Assembly: GCA_040954595.2 (NCBI GenBank)
Contig: CM082595.2
Span: 8,556,001-8,620,000 of the forward strand
DNA: 64,000 nucleotides
Reading direction: 5' to 3'
Source: Balanoglossus misakiensis
Lineage: Eukaryota > Hemichordata
The notes under the pieces are model-generated. The model searched no databases, was not told the origin of the DNA, and saw only the letters and a program-made list of their open reading frames with translations. Positions 53,860 through 64,000 of the stretch are shown here, in pieces; positions within the stretch are counted from its first letter, which is position 1; each line of letters starts with the position of its first letter. A program made the translations under genes and the position numbers.

Positions 53860-56413
53860 CATGTTAACCGCTTTGGTCCCTCAAATGCTGCTTTTAGTAA
53901 ATGTTTTAATTGTCTTCTTCATGGCGGCCATATTGGATTTTCGGATAACCTTTAAAAGTTGACATTTTTTTCAAAAACTACAGGGCCAATCAAGTTCTAA
54001 TTTACTGTGCGGTTCAATGTTTGACAATAATATCATTAGTGGTCATGTGGCTTTGGATTTTTGAAAAAATATCATTAAAAATTTTCAAAAATCTTTTTCT
54101 AATCAAGTTTTCAAGTAAATTGTGATTGGGTAAACCTTATTGAAGCCAAATTGGATTTTCTGATCTCCAATAAAAGACTAAAATTTCCTATTTCTAGCTT
54201 GCTCATTGAAACCACACAAATTCTTTTTATGGATATGAGTCACCATATGACCAGAATATATCACAATTATTAGACTACTTTCACATGTTCTTTGATCAAG
54301 TTTTTACAGAACTTGATTAAACAATGTGTTTGCGACTCTCGCATGACCTTTGATCCAGTAATTCCAGAACTTATTTTATGTAGATATGCCTCTTGTTAAA
54401 AACCACCACAGTCATAATTTTGTTCACATGAGTACGACTGCTGCCAGGACATAACCCAAATCTTTTGATAATTTTGGCTATGACCTTTGCTGCCAGGACA
54501 TAACCCAAATCTTTTGATAATTTTGGCAATGACCTTTGATCTACTATCCCATGCCTTGGAATAAACAGCAAATACAGTCTTCAAATTTTTTTGGCTGGAA
54601 CACCTAATGAAGTATTAAACTTTTACACAATAATTATGTACATAAGCTATTTCAAGTGAACCAAAAGAGCTTAGAAGTCTGTTTTCTGTTGGACACAGCT
54701 CAGTTTGATATCAAAATTTGTTGGCCAAAATTTGCGTGACCTCTGGCTTACTTACCATTTCTTAGCATCCATAACAGATAAAGCCTTTGCTTTCTGTTGG
54801 AACCATGCTAACCGCTTTGGTCCCTCCAATGCTGCTTTTAGTTTTAATTGTCTCCTTCATGGCGGCCATATTGGATTTTCGTATAACCTTTAAAAATTGA
54901 CATCTTATAAAACAACTACAAGGCAAATCAAGTTCTAATTTACTGTGCGGTTCAATGACAATAATAAAACTTGAATAAACAATTTGTTTGCGACTCTCGC
55001 ATGTCCTTTGATCCAGTAATTCCAGAACTTATTTTATGTGGATATGCCCTTTGATCCAGTAATTCCAGAACTTATTTTATGTGGATATGCCTCTTGTTAA
55101 AAAGCACAACAGTCATGATTTTGTTCACATGAGTACTGCTGCTGCCAGGAAATAACCAAAATATTTTGCTAATTATGGCAATGACCTTTGATCTACTTTT
55201 CCATAAGTTGGCATGCACAGCAGATACAGTCTTCAAATTTGGAGGACTGAAACAACTAATGAAGTATTAAACTTTAACACAATAATTTTGTACATAAGCT
55301 ATTTCAAGTAAACAAATGGAGCTTACAAGTCTGGTTTTTGTTGGACACTGATCAGTTTAAGATCAAAAATTTGTGTCACAATTTTGCGTGACCTCTGGCT
55401 TACTTTACCATTTCTTGGCATCCACAACAAAACAGCCTTTGCTTTCTGTTGGAACCATGCTAACCGCTTGGGCCTGTCCCATTTCTTCTTAATGGTGGCC
55501 ATATTGGATATTCTGATAACCCTTAAAAATTGACATCTTTTCAACAACTACAAGGCAAATCAAGTTCTAATTTACTGTGCGGTTCAATGTTTGACAACAA
55601 TATCATTAGTGGTCATGTCACTTTGGTTGCCATATTGGATTTTTGAAAAATCTCATGAAAAATTTCACAAATCTTTTTCTAATCAAGTTTTCAAGTAAAT
55701 TGTGATTGGGTAAACCTTATTGAGCCAAATTGGATTTTCTGATCTCCGATAAAAGACTAATATTTCCTATTTCTAGCCTGCTCATTAAAACCACACAAAT
55801 TCTTTTTATGGATATGAGTCACCATATGACCAGAATATATCACAATTATTAGACTACTTTCACATGTTCTTTGATCAAGTTTTTACAGAACTTGATTTAA
55901 ACAATTTATTTGCGACTCTCGCTTGTCCTTTGATCCAGTTATTCCAGAACTTATTTTATGTGGATATGCCTCTTGTTAAAAAGCACAGCAGTCATGATTT
56001 TGTTCACACGAGTACTACTGCTGCCAGGACAAAACCCAAATCTTTTGATAATTTTGGCAATGACCTTTGATCTACTATCCCATGCCTTGGAATGTACAGC
56101 AGATACAGCCTTCAAATTTGGTGGACTGGAACACCTACTGAAGTATTAAACTTTAACACAATAATTATGTACATAAGCTATTTCAAGTTAACCAATAGAG
56201 CTTAGAAGTCTGGTTTTTTGTTGGACACTGATCAGTTTGATATCAAATTTTGTTAGCACAATTTTGCATGACCTCTGGCTTACTTTACCATTTCTTGGCA
56301 TCCACAACAGAAACAGCCTTTGCTTTCTTTTGGAACCATGCTTACCACTTTGGTCCCTCCAATGCAGCATGTTGCTTTAATTGTCTTCTTCATGGTTGCC
56401 ATATTGGATTTTT
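53860..56413. repeat. diverged satellite array, part 1
   Basis: Tandem units built around GGAACCATGCTAACC, GGCCATATTGGATTTTC, TTACTGTGCGGTTCAATG, AATATCATTAGTGGTCATG, CCTTTGATCCAGTAATTCC and GCTGCCAGGACATAACCC. The GGCCATATTGGAT mark occurs near 53924, 54860, 55492 and 56391, so unit length varies from ~0.64 to 0.94 kb through internal deletions. No conserved open frame was seen. Confidence 0.8.
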
Positions 56414-57780
56414 TGGAGATGCGTTTAACGTCAGAGTTGGAAGTATATTTAGTAAAGTCTGGGAAGTGACATGTCTTCAAAGTGACTGATGTTATCTGCT
56501 AAGAGCTGAATGCCCATGGGTGTTCTTTCCTAGATTTTACATTTTCTTAGCATTTTATAGACCTGTGTATAACTATAATTTTAGTTATATATTCTAATTT
56601 GAGTTTAGGTAGAGTATGCATGGAATTATAGTTATTATTCTGTAATTACCCAACCAAATATGTTGTCTAACTAATGGATATTTTGATTGTCAATTTGCAC
56701 AGGCAACATTATTGAAGTAGCATTGAGAGTAGTTGTTAATATAGCAGAGCTTCTAACTGGAAAGAAGAGCTTAGTAAATTTATCAGCTCATAATATTCCT
56801 TTAACCAATGAACTTTATATGAACTTGCACACCTGCGTTAAAGATACAGGGAATAATTTTCAGGAAACCTTACCAGCTCTAGTACAATTTTTTGAGCCAG
56901 AAATTGAATTACCCCCCCCCCCAAAAAAAAAAAAATAAATAAAAAAAATAAAAAAAAATAGTAATTTTATAAAGACACAGTCAGAAAAAAAAACAGAGAA
57001 AGCCAGCAAGGAAGGGAGAAAAGTGGAATACATGAAAGGCACAGTTTGCTTAAAATACGTGTGTATGCAGTAAAACTGTATGGTGCAACGGCGTCCATTT
57101 TTATGATTTATAGCCAGCCAGTCTTTCCATGCATATCATACCAGAATTTAATATGAAATTCTTGTTAATGTTAATAGTCTACAAGGATAGTACAGGTAAC
57201 ATGTAGAAATTAAACTATCCAACTTTCTCCACTTTTGATATCTGCTCGACACAGGCAAGCGAAAGGGCCGATCTGAGACTTTGACTTGAATGATGGCAAT
57301 TTTTGCTGTCCAGAAGCAACTGTATAACATTTTTTTGATAGTAATATCAGCTTTATGATTGCTAAAATACACAAGAATTTAAATATTTCCACTTACTACA
57401 GTGATTAAACTGATTTTCAGCAAATTGCAATGTATAAACAAATATTGCCATCTAATGAAATGTCAACCCAATATGGCCGCCCATTTGCAATGGTAAAATG
57501 CTAGGTTTACCATATTTGAGCGCCTGGGAATTTAAATTATAATCCAGATATCAAAAACATAAGTCACTATCTGTATCTGCACATATATTGTAATATAATC
57601 TGAAAATTTCGTGAAAATTAGATCAAACATGATTTAGACACGGAACATCAAACATTGCAAATTTTCATATTTTACCATGGTGCCATGCAAAAAATAGAGA
57701 GATTTTTTTTACAAGTTTAGATGATCTCCTGTAAAACTGAAAGAAGTAATCTTCTGTGAATCTTACATTTTTATATAATT
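56414..57780 (+). repeat. 1.4-kb tandem unit, copy 3
   Basis: Same layout as copies 1 and 2, embedded in the satellite, which abuts it directly at GGCCATATTGGATT-like sequence. Confidence 0.75.
56703..57035 (+). pseudogene. unidentified terminal exon, copy 3 (homopolymer expansion)
   Basis: Same acceptor and start as the other copies (NIIEVALRVVVNIAELLTGK). At the lysine-codon run, the sequence has become C11 (56912-56922) followed by a long A-rich tract with TAAATAAA (to about 56960), which breaks the frame. The original TGA is at 57033-57035. The break is at the same place as in copy 2 but by a different event. Confidence 0.65.
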
Positions 57781-58335
57781 TGGTAAAATTCTTTGAAAAA
57801 TGGTGAAGATACTTGAGAATCTCAGTATTATTTGATGCGTTTGTACGCTGAAATCCGGTGAACCGATTTTGATAATTTTCTTTGTTATAACCTACTAAGA
57901 TGTATAAACATTTTTATCAGAAAAATAAACGGCAATCTTGGAGTAAATTTTTAACTGATCTTCCTTATATAATTTTAATGGTCCAGCTGTTACAGGGACC
58001 ACCAGCTATTTTATTATAAACTGGTGGTAGGTCAGTGAATGCCTCTGTCTGATTGGACTAATTAATTTGTCATACTCGCATGTATTTTTACAGACAGTTT
58101 TTGGACAAAAATCAGTTGTTGTTTTTTTAGTGTAAGATTGTTTTTTTAGTGTAAGATTGCTGTGACACATAACACTTTATTTGGCATAGTTAATTTTTTT
58201 ATGTTTCCATAGTATTTAAATATTAATGCCATATATGCTTGCCAATGTCGCCCCTGAATTTAATTCTGGTGAATACCTAATTTCTGAGTAATCCCCAAAG
58301 GGCACCACAGTGTCCTTTACATTATTTTATAAGAA
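57781..58335. other. non-satellite spacer
   Basis: AT-rich sequence not matching the satellite or the 1.4-kb unit, including a short direct repeat (TTTTTTTAGTGTAAGATTG twice at about 58121-58160). No gene seen. Confidence 0.4.
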
Positions 58336-61300
58336 GTAAATTATACATAGATATGCATCTTGTTAAAAAGCCCAACAGTCATGATTTTGTTCACATGAGT
58401 ACTACTGCTGCCAGGACATAACCCAAATCTTTTGATAATTTTGGCAATGACCTTTGATCTACTATCCCATGCCTTGGCATGTACAGCAGATACAGCCTTC
58501 AAATTTGGTGTTCTTATTGACTGTGCGGTTCAATGTTTGACAATAATATCATTAGTGGTCATGTGGCTTTGGATTTTTGAAAAATATCATAAAAAAAATT
58601 CAAAAAATCTATTTCTAATCAAGTTTTCAAGTAAATTGTGATTGGGTAAACCTTATTGGAGCCAAATTGGATTTTCTGATCTCCGATAAAAGACTAAAAT
58701 TTCCTATTTCTAGTGTGCTCCTTGAAACCACACAAATTCTTTTTATGGATATGAGTCACCATAGGACCAGAATATATCAAAATTATTAGACTACTTTCAG
58801 ATGTTCTTTGATCAAATTTTTACAAAACTTGATTGAACAACTTGTTTGCGACTCTCGCATGTCCTTTGATCCAGTAATTCCAGAACTTATTTTATGTGGA
58901 TATGCCTCTTGTTAAAAAGCACATCTGTCATGATTTTGTTCACATGAGTACTACTGCTGCCAGGACATAACCCAAATCTTTTAGATAATTTTGGCAATGA
59001 CCTTTGATCTACTATCCCATGCCTTGGCATGTACAGCAGATACAGCCTTCAAATTTGGTGGACTGGAACACCTTATGAAGAATTAAACTTTAACACAATA
59101 ATTATGTACATAAGCTATTTCAAGTTAACCAATAGAGCTTAGAAGTCTGGTTTTTTGTTGGACACTGATCAGTTTGATATCAAAATTTGTTGGCCCAAAT
59201 TTGCGTGACCTCTGGCTTACTTACAATTTCTCAGCATCAATAACAGATACAGCCTTTGCTTTCTGTTGGAACCATGCTAACCACTTTGGTCCCTCCAATG
59301 CTGCTTTTAGTTGTAATTGTCTTGTTCATGGCGGCCATATTGGATTTTCGGTTAACCTTTAAAAGGTGACATTTTTTTCAAAAACTACAGGGCCAATCAA
59401 GTTCAAATTGGCTGTGCGGTTCAATGTTTGACAATAATATCGTTAGTGGTCATGTGGCTTTGGATTTTTGAAAAATAGAATAAAAAAATTTCAAAACATT
59501 TATTTCTAATCAAGTTTTCAAGTAAAATGTGATTGGGTAAACCTTATTGGAGCCAAATTGGATTTTCTGATCTCTGATAAAAGACTAAAATTTCCTATTT
59601 CTAGCGTGCTCATTGAAACCACACAAATTCTTTTTATGGATACGAGTCACCATAGGAACAGAATATATCATAATTATTAGACTACTTCCACATGTTCTTT
59701 GATCCAGTAATTCCAGAACTTATTTTATGTGGATATGCCTCTTGTTAAAAAGCACAACAGTCATGATTTTGTTCACATGAGTACTACTGCTGCCAGGACA
59801 TAACCCAAATCTTTTGATAATTTTGGCAATGACCTTTGATATACTATCCCATGCCTTGGCATGTACAGCAGATACAGCCTTCAAATTTGGTGGACTGCAA
59901 CACCCAATAAAGTATTAAACTTTTACACAATAATTTTGTACATAATCTATTTCAAGTTAACCAATAGAGCTTAGAAATCTGGTTTTTTGTTTGACACTGA
60001 TCAGTTTAAGATCAAACATTTGTGTCACAATTTTGCGTGACCTCTGGCTTACTTTACCATTTCTTTGCATCCACAACAAAATCAAATCAAATCAATCAAG
60101 CAAAAAAGTTTATATAGCGCCAAAATCCAAAAAGAAATTTTGCCCAATGACGCTCACGGTTAAACCACACTGTATGCTCTTTCGAACATATGAGTTTTCA
60201 TATGATTTTTTTAACAAAACATCCTTTGCTTTCTGTTGGAACCATGCTAACTGCTTGGGCCCATCCCATTTCTTCTTAATGGCGGCCATATTGGATATTA
60301 TGATAACACTTAAAAATTTACATCTTTTCAACAACTACAAGGCAAATCAAGTTCTAATTTACTGTGCGGTTTAATGTTTGACAATAATATCATTAGTGGT
60401 CATGTCACTTTGGTTGCCATATTGGATTTTTGAAAAATCTCATGAAAAATTTCACAAATCTTTTCCTAATCACGTTTTCAAGTGAATTGTGATTGGTTTA
60501 TCCTAATTAAAGCCAAATCGGATTTTCTAAACACACGATTTAAAAAAAATCCTATTTCTAGCCTACCCAAATTCTTTTAATAGATATGAGTCACCACATG
60601 ACCAGATTATATTACAATTTTTGGGCAATTTTCGAATGTCCTTTGATCCATTTTTTCCAGAACTTAATTGTGCGTGGATATGCTTCTTGTCAAAAAGCAC
60701 ACCAGTCATGATTTTGTTCACAGGAGTATTGCATCTATAACAGATGCAGCCTTTGCTTTCTGCTGCCAGGAAATAAACAAAATATTTAGAGGACTGAAAC
60801 ACCTAATGAAGTATTAAACTTTAACACAATAATTATGTACATAAGCAATTTCAAGTTAACCAATAGAGCTGAGAAGTCTGTTTTCTGTTGGACACAGCTC
60901 AGTTTGATATCGAAATTTGTTGGCCCAAATTTGCGTGACCTCTCGCTTACTTACCATTTCTCAGCATCCATAACAGATACAGCCTTTGCTTTCTGTTCGA
61001 ACCATGCTAACCGCTTTGGTCCCTCCAATGCTGCTTTTAGTATTAATTGTCTTCTTCATGGTGGCCATATTGGATTTTCGGATAACCTTTAAAACTTGAC
61101 ATTTTTTTTCAAAAAATACAGGGCCAATCAAGTTCTAATTTACTGTGCGGTTCAATGTTTGACAATAATAGTATCAGTAGTGGTCATGTGGCTTTGGATG
61201 CATAATTGGATTTTTGAAAAATATCATAAAACAAATCAAAAATCTATTTCTAATCAAGTTTTCAAGTAAATTGTGATTGGTTAAAACTAATTGGACCCAT

Positions 61301-64000
61301 ATTGGATTTTCTGATCTCCGATTAAAAACTAAAATTTCCTATTTCTAGCCTACTCATTGAAAGCACACAAATATTTTTTATGGATATGAGTCACCATATG
61401 ACAAGAATATATTTCAATTTGCTGGTGACTCTCGCATCTCCTTTGATACAGTAATTCCAGAACTAAATTTTATGTGGATATGCCTCTTGTTAAAAGCACA
61501 ACAGTCATGATTTTGTTCACATTAGTACTACTGCTGCCAGGACATAACACATATATTTTGATAATTTTGGCAATTACCTTTGATGTACTTCCCCATAACT
61601 TGGCATGCACAGCAGATACATTCTTCAAATTTGGAGGACTTAAACACCTAATGAAGTTTAAACTTTAACACAATATTTATGTACATAAGCTTTTTCAAAT
61701 TAACCAATAGAGTTAGAAGTCTGGCTTTTTGTTGGATACGGATCAGTGTGATATCAAATTTTGTTAGCACAATTTTGCATGACCTCTGACTTACTTAACC
61801 ATTTCTCAGCATCCATAACAGATACAGCCTTTGCTTTGTGTTGGAACCATGCTAACCACTTTGGCCCCTGCAATGCTGCATGTTGCTTTAATTGTCTCCT
61901 TCATGGTTGCCATATAGGATATTCTGATAATCTATAAAAGTTGACTTTCTTCAAAACTGCAGGGCGAATCAAGTTCTAATTTACTGTTCACAAAGTTTGA
62001 CAATAATATCATTAGTGGTCATGTGACTTTGGATGCCTTATTGGATTTTTGAAAATCTCATTAAAAAATCTCATTTATTTTTCCTAATCATGTTCTCAAG
62101 TGAATTGTGATTGGTTTAACCTTATTGGAGCCAAATTGAATTTTCTAAAATCCGATTAACAAATACATTTTCCTATTTCTTGCCTACTAATTGATAGCAC
62201 ACAACTATTTTTTATGGATACGAGTCACCATATGACTAGAATACGTTACATTTTTTGGCAACTTTCACACATTCTCTAATCCATTTTTGTTCACTACTTA
62301 ATTTTATGTGGATATGCCTCTTGTTAAAAAGCACAACAGTCATGATTTTGTTCACATGAGTACTACTGCTGCCAGGACATAACCCAAATCTTTTGATAAC
62401 TTTGGCAATGACCTTTGATCTACTATCCCATGCCTTGGAATGTACAGCAGATACAGCCTTCAAATTTTTAGGACTGGAATACCTAATGAAGTATTAAACG
62501 TTAACACAATAATTATGTACATAAGCAATTTCAAGTTAACCAATATAGCTTAGAAGTCTGGATTTTGTTGGACACTGATCAGTTTGATATCAAAATTTGT
62601 TGGCACAATTTTGCATGACATCTGGCTTACTTTACCATTTCTCGGCATCTGCTACAGATACAGCCTTTGCTTTCTGTTGGAACCATGCTAACCACATTCG
62701 TCCCTCCAATGCTGCTTTTAGCTTTGTCTTCGTCATGGCAGCCATATTGGATTTTCTGATAACCTTTAAAAGTTGACTCTTTTCAAAAATTACAAGGCCA
62801 ATAAAGTTCTAATTTACTGTGCGGTTCCAATTTTTTCAATAATAATGTTAGTGGTCATGTGACTTTGGATTTATTATGGATTTTTGAAAAATCTCATTAA
62901 AAATGTCAAAAATCTTTTTCTACTTAAGTTTTCAAGTGAATTGTGATTGGTTCAACCTTATTGGATAAAACTTTTGTATGGATACGAGTCGCCATATGAC
63001 CAGAATACATGTTTTTGATCCAGTTTTCTCAGAACTTGATTATACAAAATTTTGACAACTACACATGTCCTTTGATCCAGTGTTTTCTGAACTTAATTGT
63101 ATGTGGATACGATTCTTGTTAAAAAGCACAACAGTCATGATTTTGTTTACATGAGTACTGCTGCTGCCGGAACATAACCTTATTTTTTGATAATTTTGGC
63201 AATGACCTTTGATCTACGTTCCCATAACCTGGCATGCACAGCAGATGCATGTTTCAAATTTAGAGGACTGGAACACCTAATGAAGTACTTTACCATTTCT
63301 TGGCATCCACAACAGATACAGCCTTTGCTTTCTTTTGAAACCATGCTAACCAGTTTAGCCCCTGCAATGCTGCTTGTAAGTTTAATTGTCTTCTTCATGA
63401 CGGCCATATTGGATTTTCTGATAATTTCTACAAGTTGACATATTTTTTCAAAACTGCAGGGCAAATCAATTACTAATTGACTGTCCGGTTCAAAGTTTGA
63501 CAATAATATCATTAGTGGTCATGTGACTTTTGATGCCTTATTGGATTTTTGAAAATCTCATTATAATTGTCATTTTTTTATCTAATCAAGTTTTCAAGTG
63601 AATTTTGATTGGTTAAATCTCATTGGAGCCAAATTAGATTTTCTAAACTCCGATTAAGAACTAAATTTTCCTATTTTTAGCCTATGCATTGATTGCATAC
63701 AAATTCCTTTAATGGATACGAGTCACCATACGACTAGAATATGTTACAATTTTTTGGCAACTTTCACATGTCCTTTGATCCAACCTTTTTCAACACCTAA
63801 TAATACAAATTTTTGGCAACTTTCATTTGTTCTTTGATCCAGATCTTTCAGAACTTAATTAAAGCTTATTGAAGCCAAATTGGATTTTATGAATTCTGAT
63901 TAAAAACTAAAATTTCCTTTTTCTGGGCTACTCATTGATTGCACACCAATTCTTTTTATAGATACGAGTCTTCATATGACCAGAATACATTGCATTTTTT
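58336..64000. repeat. diverged satellite array, part 2 (runs off the window)
   Basis: Same satellite as 53860-56413, with the GGCCATATTGGAT-type mark near 59334, 60285, 61063, 61907, 62739 and 63403. Copies differ by roughly 10-20% by eye and by internal deletions. The short frames reported on both strands all come from this repeat. Confidence 0.8.
60073..60215. mobile_element. short insertion inside a satellite unit (SINE- or MITE-like)
   Basis: Interrupts the TTTGCATCCACAACAAAA ... CCTTTGCTTTCTG of other units. It contains AGTTTATATAGCGCCAAAAT, a phrase common in dispersed repeats of marine animals (recollection, not checked), and a preceding AATCAAATCAAATCAATCAA tract. Confidence 0.35.

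Larger units (their letters stand above)
52091..53945 (+). repeat. 1.4-kb tandem unit, copy 2 (with insertion)
   Basis: Same layout as copy 1, lengthened by an inserted hairpin element at about 53233-53668. Its tail runs into the satellite. Confidence 0.8.

Overview
This window looks like nuclear DNA of an invertebrate animal, probably a marine deuterostome such as a lancelet or acorn worm; the species is inference. Coding pieces are short, flanked by consensus splice sites and separated by long AT-rich introns. There is no bacterial-style gene packing. Repeats and transposons make up most of the sequence. No RNA genes, CRISPR arrays or bacterial operons were seen.

From about 0.35 to 34 kb (possibly to 40 kb) there is one plus-strand gene, or gene remnant, built from calcium-binding EGF-like exons. 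Every exon is in phase 1-1. Four exon types (called a, b, c and d here) recur in the order b-c-d-a, so a block of a few kilobases has been duplicated in tandem several times, introns included. Surviving exons in order are a1 (1020), b1 (3274), a2 (5884), b2 (7586), c1 (15196), d1 (15750), c2 (19973), d2 (20523), a3 (22087) and b3 (29444). Several are damaged. All three b exons carry the same early TGA, a1 has lost 4 bp, d2 has lost its acceptor, and one block lost c and d at a junction near 4590. Two small two-cysteine exons (30423 and 34016) and two low-complexity ACA/CAA-rich exons (38471 and 39843), all phase-1 compatible, may be the 3' part of the same gene.

Because the introns are duplicated too, the copies serve as internal empty-site controls that bound later insertions precisely. 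A 5.65-kb DIRS-type tyrosine-recombinase retrotransposon lies at 7762-13414, with complete inverted terminal repeats and internal complementary region. Its recombinase frame is open, but its gag and RT frames are broken. A 602-bp TTAA-flanked MITE lies at 13495-14096. A 6.5-kb TTAA-flanked nested transposon lies at 22830-29316. A TIR element with a 7-bp target duplication lies at 6678-7195. A minus-strand LINE fragment lies at 30.6-31.6 kb. An intron segment is present twice (16.7-19.3 and 31.7-33.9 kb).

From 36 to 45 kb there are two Tigger/pogo-type TA elements, several smaller TIR elements, and a foldback-like structure whose arms are arrays of a 69-bp repeat containing GGAAATTTCC. A good TATA/initiator promoter pair lies at 44.7 kb. 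The 46-50 kb stretch is richer in CpG with no gene recognised. From 50.7 kb to the end there are three copies of a 1.4-kb unit, each with one unidentified terminal exon (first copy open, the other two frameshifted at the same lysine homopolymer). They are embedded in a diverged satellite of roughly 0.6-0.95-kb units that runs off the right edge.
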